NCBI RefSeq assembly: GCF_932274485.2
Contig: NC_065883.2
Span: 73,305,839 to 73,369,838 of the forward strand
Reading direction: 5' to 3'
Length of the DNA: 64,000 nucleotides
Source of the DNA: Patella vulgata
Lineage: Eukaryota > Mollusca > Gastropoda > Patellidae
Shown here in pieces: positions 24,310 to 35,929 of the stretch; within the stretch, counting starts at the first letter, position 1, and every line of letters begins with the position of its first letter. Position numbers and translations under genes: made by a program. The notes beneath the pieces were generated by a model. That model ran no database searches. It saw only the letters and a program-made list of their open reading frames with translations, and was not told the DNA's origin.

Positions 24310-24850
24310 ACGCTAAAAACAAAAACGATTTTTTGTACAATCAGGGGCAATAACAGAGAAAGTTATGATCAGAAATGCGCAAATATCAAAAGGGACTGAG
24401 ATCTTAGGGATATACCAGATGTTTACACTAATTGTGTAAGAGAGGCGGCCATTTTGTCCGGCAGTTTTGGTCCGATTTTCACGACATTCGAACTCAGCTA
24501 AATTTACGGTGTAACAGTGATATAATTGAACTTTTTTTTTTAAATCGAATAATAATTGTGACATCTAGAGGGGCTAAGAAAGCGATTTTTCGTAATTCAG
24601 GAAGTTTCTATCCGATATGCGCGAATATCGACAGGAACCAAGATCTTTGGGTTATAAACTTACATTTCAAGCTTCATCAAAATCAGAAGAAAATTGTGAC
24701 CTCTACAGGGTCCACAACATTGATATACCATATTTTACGCTATTTGAGTACGAGGGGCGGCCATTTTGGCTGTCAGTTTTGGTCCGATTTTTACGAACTT
24801 TGAACTCAACTACCCTTAGGGTGTAACGGTGATATATTTTCATGATACAA
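24310..24850. repeat. Dispersed repeat family G, three units
   Basis: Repeated GCGGCCATTTTGTCCGGCAG / GCGGCCATTTTGGCTGTCAG and GGTGTAACRGTGATATA blocks at about 24450-24525 and 24755-24840, with AGATCTTWGGG between. Confidence 0.7.
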
Positions 24851-25080
24851 GAATCGCTGTGCATTCACTTTCAGTGCAAATGAACACCTTTGACCCCGAA
24901 TATCTCGAAAACTCCCCAACTGCGGACTGATTACCGTCGTATTCTACGCGAATTTTTAGTATAGAAAAGTTGGGTCTGGTTTTGTGCCCATTTGATGGAC
25001 ACCCCTCCGCACTGAGCCTCAAGACTAATACATGTATATTTGAACTAGGTAGGTTTAAATGGAAAAGCCTACTTTATCTG

Positions 25081-25449
25081 GGGGATCACGTGGCTAAGTG
25101 GGTAAGACGCTGGCTCGCTAGCCTGGAGGTTGGGTGTTCGATCCCTGCATTGGCCGAGAAAGTTCATTCAGATTTTCCGGCGTGGTTTCCCTTTGTCAGT
25201 GATGCAGGATGTAGGGGCCTGACAAGGACAGCTGTCTAGTCGTTCCGATGGGACGAAAACCCGAGGTCCCGTGTAAACGTTGGCGTTCACGTAAAAGATC
25301 CCTTGGCAGTTGGAATTCGATATAAGAGTAGGCTGTAGCGCCGCTGCCCGGGCAAAATTTCCCTCATAGCACACTGTATGGCGTATGCCCGTCTTCATTA
25401 GCCCAGTAGGAGCAGAACAGTAGGACGTTAAACCCCATTTCATTTCCTA
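25081..25449 (+). mobile_element. SINE-A, full length
   Basis: Head GATCACGTGGCTAAGTGGGT (A box) and GGGTGTTCGATCCCTGC (B box), a 300-bp body with GGACAGCTGTCTAGTCGTTC and CGTATGCCCGTCTTCATTAG, and tail GGACGTTAAACCCCATTTC with ATTTC repeats. It is a tRNA-derived polymerase III retroposon lying just upstream of the GIMAP-like exon. Confidence 0.9.
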
Positions 25450-25592
25450 CTTTATCTACATTAATTACTAAACTATCTGTTCAATATACATACAAGACTT
25501 GTAAATGTCTTCTGTTTGGAATTTCAGAGAAAATATCTAAATAGATATGGTGCTCTATTGCTTCGAAAAAGATTTTTTTTTTCTGTTTTCAG

Positions 25593-26346
25593 ATTTTCTA
25601 CCGTTGCGGTGTGTTGTAATAGGTAAAATCGGCGTGGGAAAGAGTTCGCTCTGCAATTTCATGGCTAAATCAAAAGTATGTAAGACGGATACAAGTGCCT
25701 CATCGGTGACCATAAATCCACAAAAAGTAGCGGTGCAGTTTAATGAGAAACAATATGAATTTATAGATTTTCCCGGATATTTTGATACCTGTCAGAGTGA
25801 TGACGAAATCGAGCAGATTCTTGGTAGAGGTGTAGAACTATCTCGACCGGGTCCACATGTTTTTGCTTATGTTATCAGCATCGCCTCCAGATTTTTGGAT
25901 GATGACAAGCACACTCTCCTGAAACTAACAGAAAAATTTGGATATGAGGTTTTTAACTACATGGTGGTCATTTTCACATGTGAAAATAACCTTCGCCATT
26001 CCAACCAAAGCCCAGAGCAGTATGTTGTGAACTTAAAATCCAAACAAGGACAAAATCCACCGAAACATATTAAGTATTTGATAGATGCTTTGGACGAAGG
26101 CAGATATGCCTTTGTTGAATGCTATGGTACAGGAAACGAAAGCAGATCAGATGCATTTGCTGTGATTGATCAGCTAAAAGCAAAAAATGGGGAAGAACAC
26201 TACACCAACGAGATGTACGAGAAAGCTGTGGAGATGAAAAGACAAGAGGAATTGAAGAGGAAAATACAAGAGGAATTGGAGAGATTTCGAGAAGAGAGGG
26301 AAGGACACGGTGGAATGTGGAGAAGGATTGTTTCATATATACTGAG
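25593..26346 (+). CDS. GIMAP/AIG1-type GTPase, main exon
   Basis: Encodes an AIG1-type GTP-binding domain. P-loop GKIGVGKSS lies just after LPLRCVVI; DFPGYFD supplies the G3 motif; VVIFTCENNL is the AIG1-typical G4 region with Asn where most members have Asp. A Lys/Glu-rich coiled coil follows (EELKRKIQEELERFREE). The family acts in immune and stress signalling on membranes. The stretch before 25593 is a pyrimidine tract ending in AG (25591-25592), so I place a splice acceptor there. An ATG at 25547 in the same frame is the alternative start. At 26346 ACTGAG meets GTATTA, a good donor in phase 2 matching the acceptor at 28271; reading on instead gives RYYE and a stop at 26359. The exon with the true start was not found. 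Confidence 0.8.
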
Positions 26347-26384
26347 GTATTACGAATAACGAATCATATCACTATGTCCGTCCG

Positions 26385-26760
26385 TCAGTTCAAATTTTAT
26401 TTGTTTGTAGACACTCTACAGGTTTTTTTTTTTTTAACTGATTTTGATTAACATATCAATTCAATAAAGACGACATAAAGGACAAGCGGTTGCCATGCAA
26501 GAAACGCCCACATTTTGTAACAGACGGTTCATCCTCTCGGTTATTTTCTATATTGGCACATGTCAGACCGTAACGTCATGGATTATGGCCTTAATTGAAT
26601 GCAAAATCGCGTTTTTGGCTTGTGAACCCAAGGTTGAGTTCGAATATTCTGACTTAAAATCACCATCAAAATGGCTGTAATGCAAATAGTGGAAAAGCTT
26701 ATAATACGTATAGCAAGGTTGTGGACCTTCTAGAGGCCACAGATTTTATGGAAACTATTA
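26385..26760. repeat. Family G copy in the GIMAP intron
   Basis: GTAGACACTCTACAGG, GACCGTAACGTCATGGATTA and GTTGTGGACCTTCTAGAGG match other family G copies. Confidence 0.6.
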
Positions 26761-27034
26761 AAACACCGAATCGTAAAACATGAGGGTTATATCATAGAAA
26801 GTGCAGGAAGACCGCACTACACACAAAACAAAACTGACAAGATAAACCTGCGGACAAGACAAACTACACAGACATTGCAAACAATAAACAACTGTGTACT
26901 GTGCTGTACAGTCCCCGATCTGTAATAATGCAGGCTTCACTCAAAATAATCTCTCAAAAAATATTTGCAAGAATGAAGGAAGAGAAGTAATACGACCGAT
27001 CATGTATAGTCACTGTGACACAATAGATTGGAGA

Positions 27035-27125
27035 ATACTAATAAAATAAACCAAGTACGAACAATCCAAACCATAAGACAAAATTCGAAGTCCTAAAAAA
27101 CGGCATAGGCAAAATAGTGTAATAA
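27035..27125. repeat. Dispersed 95-bp repeat, inverse of 17910-18006
   Basis: AAGTACGAACAATCCAAACC and CGGCATAGGCAAAATAGTGT are the reverse complement of the earlier copy. Confidence 0.7.
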
Positions 27126-27149
27126 GGCAAAATAGTGTAATCAGCATAT

Positions 27150-27996
27150 GGACTGTTCACCGTGTATAAAATACACGACAAACAGTGGTAACAGGTGTCC
27201 GGAAGAGTAAGCTTACCCTGCCTGGCGCCACAGCTGCATCCAAACTATTAGGCGAAATCTCGTTAAAGTAGCGTGATTGGCCAATGGACTATCGGTATGC
27301 AAAATGCACGCGATGAACAGTGTTAACTTTGTAGTAGACAGACATTATCAGGGAGATAGTATACGCGTCAATTAAATATATCTAGAATAATAGCCGAGAG
27401 AGACATGTTATATAATTTACCAATCAAGTCAATATGACGCCCATAAAACTTTTTAAAGGTTTTAATAAGTTTAGTTTGCAAGTATCCCTGTAGTTGAAGC
27501 TTAGATGACAAATGCCTCGATTACTTAAAAAATCAGAATAAAATGAACAAGCTCTCGCGTAACGAATTAGTTGAGACACAAACACTCCAGAAGCTGGTGA
27601 TATTGGAATGTTACTACTAATAAATGGAAAGTTAACAATCGGAAAGTCAAAGTCATCACGTTTATCGTACAATTTAACACTAAGTTTCTGGCAATTGTCA
27701 AAATCGAGACGCAAATCCAAGTAGGAAGCGTAATTGTCACGGTCAGTAGTGTTTTTAATTTCGAGCTCATCAGGGTATATGAATTCTACATAATCACTAA
27801 AATTTGGATTATTCAGTGATAGAACATCATCGCTATATCAATAAGTGAAATTAAAATGTCCGACTAATCGTTTATTTGATTTTACGAGTGCCTGTATGTA
27901 ATCGGCTTCGTAGGAATAAAGAAACAAATCAGCAAGCAAAGGTGCACAGTTGGTGCCCATACCTACCACTTGCTGATAAATTTCCCCTATTAAACA
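27150..27996 (-). mobile_element. Penelope-like retroelement fragment, RT C-terminal half
   Basis: Minus-strand frames read MGTNCAPLLADLFLYSYEAD, YSDDVLSLNNPNFSDYVEFI, ASYLDLRLDFDNC, VKLYDKRDDFDFPIVNFPF and FVSQLIRYARACSFYSDFL. NCAPLLADLFLYSYE plus the YxDD box is the signature of an RT family abundant in mollusc and other animal genomes; I place it near Penelope-like elements, Naiad-type being possible, from remembered family sequences. The copy is incomplete and broken, and lies antisense in the GIMAP intron. Smaller relatives lie at 44448-44640 and 56870-56995. Confidence 0.65.
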
Positions 27997-28270
27997 ATGT
28001 ATATTTTAATCATTGTTCATTGAAAATAACCTTGACCAATAAGGATTCTAGTTGTAAAATGATAAATTTGTCATCAGTTTATGACATATTTCTCTTAATT
28101 CCATGTTAAGCATTGAGACAATGAGAGGGTGAACCCTGCCTGTCGATATCCCCTGTTCCCCGTCTATTACAAAATGTGGGCGTATCTTGTAGCTGACAAT
28201 AACTTCTTTACTGAATTGATGATCATTTGTGAATTGGGCGATAATACAATTTTAATTCTAATCATTTTAG

Positions 28271-28499
28271 GGACACAGTTTCTGCAGCTATCAGTTACGT
28301 GACTGGCATAGTAGGCAATATGTTTACTTCTTCACAACCAACATATCGTACAGTGCCTGATGTAAACCAGACTCAGCAGTTGAGTACACCAAGAGCTGGT
28401 ACATGTATAGCAAACCCTGGAACAAATGTTATGGCGACACTTGGTGCACCGTCTATGAATAGAGCCCAACAGAATGTAACGCACTCCAGTGGGATATGA
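28271..28499 (+). CDS. Predicted 3'-terminal exon of the GIMAP-like gene
   Basis: Preceded by CTAATCATTTTAG, a good acceptor. Its single leading G completes the codon left open at 26346 (AG+G = Arg), continuing as DTVSAAISYVTGIVGNMF, a weakly amphipathic stretch, then a Ser/Thr/Asn/Gln-rich tail ending NVTHSSGI and stop at 28497-28499. No known domain in the tail. The phase match and the downstream polyadenylation signal support it; an RNA read across 26346/28271 would prove it. Confidence 0.55.
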
Positions 28500-28583
28500 A
28501 TATTCAAAATAATACGAAGAATCTCTGTGAGCGGAGTCAAGCAGACATATCGCTTCTGGACAACTATGATCAACATTACCGAA

Positions 28584-28589
28584 AATAAA
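28584..28589 (+). terminator. Polyadenylation signal of the GIMAP-like gene
   Basis: AATAAA 85 nt beyond the stop at 28499. Confidence 0.6.
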
Positions 28590-29119
28590 TATTTTACTGC
28601 TTTTTCCCCTTGGTACAAGTCATTTAGAATTATTTATTTAACTAAATTACTATTAATTAAACTAAAACAAATAGTATGTATCATTCTAACACACTATTAC
28701 TAATCTACACTGCAAAGTTGTGCTTTTTTAAACTTTAAAATTAATATTAAGTAAACATTGGGTGAGATCAGAACAAAAAGTTAGTGTTATAGTTAATTAT
28801 GTCAGTAAAAAGAGTTAATCTGAGCCCCTTAATCTCATGTTCAAGTAAGCAAAAGCATTACACATTGGAAAATATATTAAATTTTAAAATTAAAAATCAT
28901 AGTCAATTTAATAACCAATTTGTTAACTATTTGGTACGTGGAAATAACAAAGCAGCATCGATGGAAATCGGTGTGTTTTTTTCCGTTCTGAGACAAAGTA
29001 TAAGACTTTCGTTCTGAGATATCTCAAACAAATTCAAGATAACAGAACTTTTTCAAGTATCTAATAATAATTATCCTCACGTTTAACGAAGTTCAGATGA
29101 TTTTCTAGCAGTTTTTGCA

Positions 29120-29370
29120 AATAAAAGTTTTGTGAAAATTTGACCCGATATTGTCCTTTCCACTTTGGTGGCCTATATCTCTGAACGGGTCCGTGCGACA
29201 AGCAACTGATTTTGTTTGAAAACTTTTTATTTATAAGCCCCTGTCCCTCCGTCCACTCTACGGGTTACAAATTTTATCCAATTTTGGATCATTTCGATAT
29301 TGCCATTTATCGGACCTTAACTTCATAGATTTTGGCCCCTGATTGTACGACAGATCACATTTTGGCTTGT
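29120..29370. repeat. Family G copy
   Basis: CCACTCTACGGGTTACAAAT, CCCCTGATTGTACGACAGAT and CTTGTGGACACTTG match the family. Confidence 0.6.
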
Positions 29371-29374
29371 GGAC

Positions 29375-29640
29375 ACTTGTAGTACCATGGGTCTTTTGTC
29401 AAACGGGGAAAGCGGGCCTCCGACAAACCGGTCGCCACCTCCTACGTATGACCCATCTTTTCTTGTGATCGTCTAGTATTTTCAATTGTCTCCCTTGGTT
29501 GTGTATTCTCTTCTTCTTATGCCATGTAGTTAAGACGTTTGTCGTCTCTGGAATAACAAAGCAACAGTTCGTTTTTACATTTTATATATTAAGTTGCTTA
29601 CATATGGTACAATACATAAAAGTTTTTAAAATAAAGTCAT
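29375..29640. repeat. Repeat family H, first copy
   Basis: Shares ACCATGGGYYTCTYTGTC, AAACCGGTCGCCACCTCCTA, TTGTGATCGTCTAG, TAAGACGTTTGTC and AACAGTTCGYTTYTACATTT with 37290-37560. Probably the untranslated part of a retroelement; no protein seen. Confidence 0.65.
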
Positions 29641-30324
29641 TATCTAAATCGCAATCCACCCAGACTTGGTTAACTAGCCTAATGGCGGCGAAAACCACCT
29701 TTACATGAATAGTGGAAACTCACACCAGAAGTTTCACACGTGTTATTTTGTTATCAACCTAGAATTGAATGTTTACCAAATTAGAACTCTTTTTATCATT
29801 CCCTTCAATACATGTTTGGTAAGCCAGTAATTATTTAAAGATATATAAAGAGCAAATAAATGTACAATAGTCTTATAATACCTCCTTCAAACTTATACGG
29901 CCATACCAACATCTATAGGATGATATAAGTATTCATGTAGCACAAATATCGCCAGCGATATTACACACCCTAGAGGTCACAATGTTTATCTGGTTTTGAT
30001 GTCGGTGGTCTGTTGTGATACTGAGATCCTCATAATCAAATTTGATTCTCTTATTTCTCTGTTCATGAGAGGAGTATTATTTGGAGTTACCCCTGTGGCT
30101 GATGAGGGGTAGAACTGTGCCCTATCAGCATGTTTTGTACAGCCATCTCCCTGTTCTCGCTTGTGAAATGGCATGTTCTGTCACTGTGATAGTCTACACT
30201 ATTTTCTCTGTGCTGTCATTCCCAATACCAGGTGAAAGCGTCTGAACAGAAACTCCAGAGGGTCATGGGCGCCATTTCCTGGCTCGTAAATCATCTCAAA
30301 ATCAGCGCCCCACTGAATCTCCAT
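29641..30324. other. No recognised feature
   Basis: Unplaced sequence, with weak family G phrases near 29975 (CCCTAGAGGTCACAATGTTT). Confidence 0.35.
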
Positions 30325-30675
30325 TACCTTTTATTTTTGGACACTCTACAGGTCACAATATTTATCCGATTTTGACGAAACTTGAAATGTAGGTTTATAT
30401 CCGAAGGACCTCGGTTCCTTTCGACCTTGGCATGTATTGTATCGTACATTCATAGATTAGGACCCCTGATTTTACGAAAAATCAAATTTAAGCTTGAGGA
30501 CAATCTAGAGGGTCATAATTTTCATCCAATTTTGATGAAACTTGAAATGCATATTTGTTACACAAAGATCTTGGTTCCTTTCGTAGCTTTCCTGAATTAT
30601 GGCCCCTGATTTTACGAAAAAATCGCGTTTTTAGCTTGTGGTCCGTCTAGATGTCCCAATTGTTATCCGATATAT
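30325..30675. repeat. Family G copy, two and a half units
   Basis: GGCCCCTGATTTTACGAAAA recurs at about 30465 and 30600 (step about 137 bp) with GATCTTGGTTCCTTTCG between. Confidence 0.7.
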
Positions 30676-30679
30676 ACAA

Positions 30680-32310
30680 AGCACTGTTTGGAACGTTAAA
30701 CTACCTACTTGTAAGGCTCAAGATGTGATCTATCCCGAAGAAGATGAGGTTAATAATGTCACCAATTTTAACACCCATCCGAACTAGTTTTAACGTGGTT
30801 AATGTAGTATCTAATACTCGTGCCGTAGATCGTGCTCAACTTTGTGAACACTTTCAATATTTTAATCCTGTCAGAAACTTAAAAATATTATTATGCTATC
30901 AAAACCGACATCATGTGCATTAGATCCCATCCCAACCAGTCTTTTCATTCAAGTCTTAGATGTTCTCCTTCCTGTATTAACCAAAATAGCCAATACCAGC
31001 ATGAAGGTTGGAATTGTACCGCAGTCGTTTAAACATGCAATTATAAAAGCCCTTCTCAAAATGCCATCAGTGGACCCTGAGCTATTAAAACACTATCGTC
31101 CAGTTTCAAACCTACCTTTCACTTCAAAAATTCTTGAAAAAGTCATAAACATGCAATTGGTTAGCTATTTGGATAGAAGTAATCTGAGGGACAAATTTCA
31201 ATCTGCATATCGGATTGCACACAGTACAGCAACTGCCCTCAATTGTTATTTAAATGCAGCTAAGGAATCCGTCGACAGAGGTGAGGTGTCAATTTTGCTA
31301 CTACTAGATCTGTCAGCTGCCTTTTGATACGATCGTCCATAGGAAACTTCTACAGGGTCTCGAGTTTGAATATGGAATCAGTTCCACTGTGTTAAACTGA
31401 TGCTCACCATACTTGTCCCAAAGATCACAAGCTGTTGTTGTTAGACAATCTGTGTCAACCCCCGTAACTCTACACCAAACCCCTCGTAGACTTGTTTAAT
31501 CGGCACTTGATCACGATACTCACCTGTTTAACAGCCTCCTTCCACCACATACAAGTCAATTTGCTGCCTTTCATCAATTGGAAAATTGTAAAAATGATGT
31601 CCAGAAATGGAAGGACGATAACATGTTAAAACTAAATTCTGATAAAACTGAAGCAAATCTTATTGGTCCTCAATCTCGACTTAAAAAATGTAAAGTACAA
31701 TCCCTAAATATTCCTTTCGCTTCGTCTGTTACGAATCTCGGAATTCACATTGACTCTTCGTTAACAATGGAAACACACGTCAGTTACTTGTGTAAAACAT
31801 CTCATTATCACCTTCGAAATATTGGATCCATTAGACATCTTATCACTAGGGATGCACTTGCCACACTTGTTCGGTGTATGGTGATTTCTAGACTGGACTA
31901 CGGCAACACTCTTTTTATAGGAACCTCCAAGCAACAAATTCAACGACTTCGGCAAATCCAAAATAAATGCGCCAGAATCGTAACGAGAACTAAACAAATA
32001 TGTCACATATCCCCTGTTCTTGATTCCCTCCACTGGCTTAGGATTTCAGAAAGAATCGAATTCAAAATCTTGTGCCTAACCTACCAATCAGTGTTCAAAA
32101 TGGCTCCAACCTATCTACAAGAACTTGTACACCCATATGTTCCTTCACGATGTTGCGCTCTTCTGATCAATTTCTACTGGAGACTCTGGTTACAATTTAA
32201 AGACATTTTTTGGTCGGTCATTTTCCTACGCCTCTGCAACAATTTGGAATAATTTGCCATTATAACTCAAGAGTGCTAAAACATCGTTATTATTATTATT
32301 ATTATCTCTT
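30680..32310 (+). pseudogene. L2/CR1-like LINE ORF2 remnant with 3' tail
   Basis: RT blocks in order: SCALDPIPTSLFIQVLDVLL, KHYRPVSNLPFTSKILEKVI, KFQSAYRIAHSTATALN, ILLLLDLSAAF, then a frame change into DTIVHRKLLQGLEFEYGI. The YADD part is damaged (DHDTHLF at about 31520), followed by DDNMLKLNSDKTEANLI, NLGIHIDSSLTM, RHLITRDALATLVRCMVISR and LHWLRISERIEFKILCLTYQ, the C-terminal region typical of L2/CR1 clades. A TTA microsatellite at 32288-32307 forms the 3' tail. About 170 bp of palm is missing. Dead. Confidence 0.85.
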
Positions 32311-32459
32311 GCAAAATGCTGGCGTATCTTGCACGGCAACTGCCTGTTTTCTATTCTCGGAGGAGGTTTTATCGTTGCGTTATTAAACATGGATACGACG
32401 GGCTTGTTTGCTGTGATTATTCTGAATCTAGGAGCGCCTAATAAGTATATTCTGAACTG

Positions 32460-32720
32460 CTGTTTATGGTTATTCCACCGTCAGATGCTTTTTCAAGATC
32501 TTTTCTAAGGTCTCGTTGTGATCTGCAGTTTTCCCTCCAATGAGAATGTCCTCTCTGTTATTACGGCAAAATGGTATGTCCCCAAACACACTGAACAAGA
32601 TTTCATCAAACACACCTCGCGATGCTGTGGCACCAAATGGTAACGTTTTGGGACTGTACTTACCCCATAGAGTTGAGAATGTAACGATGGCTCTTGAAGG
32701 CAAGTTTCGAAAATATTAAA
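32460..32720 (-). mobile_element. Ty3/Gypsy-like LTR retrotransposon fossil (RT part)
   Basis: A short minus-strand segment resembles the reverse transcriptase of Ty3/Gypsy elements (motif region around LPFGATAS and DILIGGKT). Only this part is recognised; LTRs, gag, integrase and envelope were not seen. The copy is broken and old. Confidence 0.5.
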
Positions 32721-33263
32721 ACATTCATGAAGATTATGTATTAAGTCTTTAACGATAGGTCATTGGACTACCCGGGTTCTCTGCATCTGTTTTAAGATCT
32801 GTACTAGCTCTAACCATCTCGGAAGTGAGTTCTACTTTCGGTGTTTTATTGAATTTTGGCTTTGGTTGTACAACAAGAGGTCATAAAAGTCATTTTTAAC
32901 ACCATTATCTACAAGTTGTTTTAATTGTTTCTGTTAGCTATCTCGTGGCTTTTGTGCGATAGGTGTTGCATCCGGTTTCACAGGTTAAGGTCTTATTGTG
33001 TTACAGGATCTCTAAAACTTCCCACTCCTTTAAATACGTGTTTATATTCCCTAAGAATTGTCGATGTATTAGGTCGTTGTTTAAAGTCACGTTGGTTATT
33101 CTCAAGTTATTTCTTTGTTAAACAAACCTGTCGGAGAGCTTCATCATTCCCAATTCAACCAAAGAGTTCTTCCTATTAGTTGTGGTGAATGTATGTGTCC
33201 TTTCATAACTTACAACAATTGTCCTTATACCACATGTTTCATTTCTAATGACCGTCTCGAATT
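32721..33263. other. No recognised feature
   Basis: May hold more of the neighbouring retroelement debris, but nothing can be named. Confidence 0.3.
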
Positions 33264-33562
33264 CCCAGAGAGTTCATCCAGATTTTCCGGCGTGGTTTTC
33301 CCTTGTCAGTGATGCAGGACGGAGGGCCTGACAAGGACAGCTGTCTACTCGTTCGGATGGGACAAACAACCGAGGTCCTGTGTACACATTGGCGTACACG
33401 TAAACGATCCCTTGGCAGTTGGAATTCGATATAAGAGTAGGCCGTAGCGCCGGTGCCCGGGCAAAATTTCCCTCATGGCACACTGTATGGCGTATGCCCG
33501 TCTTCATTAGGCAAGTTTAGGAGCAGAACAGTAGGACGTTAAACCCCATTTCATTTCATTTG
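33264..33562 (+). mobile_element. SINE-A lacking the tRNA head
   Basis: Begins at GAGAGTTCATCCAGATTTTC and runs through the body to GACGTTAAACCCCATTTC with ATTTC repeats. 5'-truncated, as expected of LINE-mobilised copies. Confidence 0.85.
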
Positions 33563-34115
33563 TCTCGAATTCCCCGTTCATTGGTAGATTTCTCTGGAGA
33601 ATCGATAGTTACTTTCTTTAAGTTGTGGCACTTCTCTTCACTATCCTGTTTTTTGAAAGACATGAACTGGTGTTCATCCATAATGTTCACGAATGTTCAC
33701 GTCAGCTCCACATGGTTCAAAATATAGATAGGCACCATTAAATTTCACTGGAACTGTATCGTCTTCACAATTGTTACCGTCATGTGATCGTTGCTCAACG
33801 AAAGAAGTCGAAAATCTCTAAATTTACTTAATAGTCAACGTCATTTGAACACATCTGAAAAAGTACCTAATGGTGGGGGGGGGATGATTTGTACCAATCA
33901 ATGTGTGAATATGTCTAAATGTTACGATATTAGCGGCCAAATTTGTTATTTCCGGGTCTTATTATAATCAAACGACTGGACCCTATATGACAGGGACACA
34001 ATAGAGGGGTTATTTAAAACATATTTAATAAAAACAAAACAACGTATGAATGTTGCTTAGCTGGGCGTTGGATCAAATGCCGTCGACTTCATAAGGATGC
34101 GGTGGTGCAGGAGTA

Positions 34116-34716
34116 TGTTGATTATTTGGAAATTCTAACATCAACCTTTCAAATTCCATTACAAATCTGGGTGTTATCATGGAAAATAATCTATCAATGG
34201 ACAATCAGATCGATTTCCTCTGCAAAACATGTCATTACCACATTCGAAACATTGGTTCAATACGTCATTTCATAACAGCAGATGCTGCAACAATTCTGGT
34301 CCGATGTCTTATTCTTTTTCGTCTAGACTATTGCAATAGTCTATTGTCTGGTATAACGAAAGAGCAACAAATTCGACTTCAAAGGATACAAAATTCAGCG
34401 GCAAGAATTGTTTCACGAACAAAAGTTTCTGACCACATTTCACCTGTTTTATACGCTCTTCATTGGCTTCACATAAATGAACGCATTGAATTCAAATTAC
34501 TCTGTTTAACTTATCAAGCAGTTCACAAAATAGCACCTGTGTACCCCCAGGAACTTGTCCAGGAACATTTACCCTCTAGGAACCTAAGATCAAAAAAATA
34601 ACTTTCAGTTACAGTTACCAACGTACAATTTAAAAACTTTTGGAGCAAAATCATTTTCATATCTGGCAGCTTCACATTGGAATAATCGGCCTACTCAGTT
34701 GAAACAGTGCCCAACT
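34116..34716 (+). pseudogene. L2/CR1-like LINE ORF2 C-terminal fragment
   Basis: NNLSMDNQIDFLCKTCHYHI, RCLILFRLDYCNSLLSGI, LYALHWLHINERIEFKLLCL and AKSFSYLAASHWNNRPTQLK correspond to the same region as 31730-32270, at a clearly different sequence. Breaks off at GCCCAACTGAG near 34716, where different DNA begins. Confidence 0.8.
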
Positions 34717-34859
34717 GAGACACGCGTATTTTTTCGCCCGATCGCGGCCGGTAACGAACGAACGGGCATTCGTAGCGATCGTCTCGAGAGTGTTAGCAAA
34801 TTACGTCGATCACGTGACTTGTACAAATCGTCGAAAACGTCAGATTGCTGCAGTAGCTG

Positions 34860-35048
34860 CTATCCATTTGCTCCTAATTCGAAGAATACGTAGAAGAGCT
34901 CGGTGGACAAATCTGTTTCTGCAAGATCTTTGGCTAGGCGATCCCGGTATTCTGGCATGGTGATGTCAAAAATGCAAGGCCTTTCGGAACAAAAAGTCAC
35001 CACTTCTTCTGTCATCAGACACCGCAAATCAGAAGTGGAGGCAGCCAT
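34860..35048 (-). pseudogene. MADF-like domain N-terminal half (tentative)
   Basis: Minus strand from ATG at 35048: MAASTSDLRCLMTEEVVTFC, ERPCIFDITMPEYRDRLAKD. The order E..V..F..ERP.I(Y/W)D....EYRDR is the first half of MADF/Myb-like domains, which accompany PIF/Harbinger transposons or serve as host regulators. The expected Trp-bearing second half is not seen before the stop. It may be an exon or a transposon relic. Confidence 0.4.
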
Positions 35049-35324
35049 TTTGAGATCATGTGATATCAACGATTGGCTTATAAAAATGGATCGCTCGACA
35101 ATATACGCTGGACATGGGCACACAAGCGAATTTAATCGCCGGTGAAAAATATTCGACTGAAAATATCTAACATGCTACATACGAGCGAGTGATCGGGGGG
35201 GGGGGGTAATTAAGTTGTATTAAGATCCATTAAAATGTAGTTCACTGAATTAAGTATTACTGAGCGGATTAGCACAACGTATTAAACATTTACTATTGGG
35301 TAGAAATTCACCCTACTACATACT

Positions 35325-35530
35325 TTAACACTATTTGCGTACCGGGAGGAGGCATTTAAGTCCGATTTTCGCGAGCTAAAAACGTGATTTTGCGTACAAT
35401 CAGAGACCATAGTCCACAAAGTTACGGTCCTATACATGCCAATATCGAAAGGAACCGAGATCTTTTGGAGATAAACCTATATTTACAGTTTCGTCCAAAT
35501 CCGATAGAAACAAATTGAGGACAGACGTCC
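35325..35530. repeat. Family G copy
   Basis: CCTACTACATACTTTAACAC, GATTTTGCGTACAATCAG and AAAGGAACCGAGATCTTTTG match the 14440-14660 copy. Confidence 0.65.
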
Positions 35531-35929
35531 GGACGGACAGGGGCAACGCAATATACGTCCACACCAAATTTTTTTGTTTCCTAAATTACATTTTGGAAAT
35601 CAACACCCGCCAACTTTCCCGGCAAAACAATGCTATGTACAAAATGACCACCACTTCCATTGTCACATCTTTCGCCATACATTTTGAGCCCCCATACAGC
35701 CCCCTCCCAACTCCAAACCTCTCAAGAGATCCACGGTGCTTACGTATCTATAACATGGTCGTATTTGAACATTGTCAAATGTCCTAGCATTTTGTGGCAT
35801 TGCCCCCTTACAACGCCTATCAATCAATAGGAAAGGTTGTAAAAGATGTTTTGTCCCCAAAAATACACGGAATTGGCCAAGTGGCATCATATACACTTAT
35901 CTAGAGCTGTACAGTGCTATAAATTTGAT

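Noticed and set aside
25081-25150. tRNA gene-like A and B boxes (also in all SINE-A and SINE-B heads)
   Set aside because: No full cloverleaf or discriminator end; the boxes sit at the head of a dispersed SINE repeated many times.
29415-29440. ACCGGTCGCCACC next to CCATGG-like text, resembling a reporter-vector junction
   Set aside because: The same segment recurs, diverged, at 37355-37375 within a 260-bp natural repeat (family H). It is not vector sequence.
30093-30120. Hammerhead ribozyme core (CTGATGAG)
   Set aside because: The matching GAAA segment and flanking stems are absent at this place and at the other CTGATGA occurrences.
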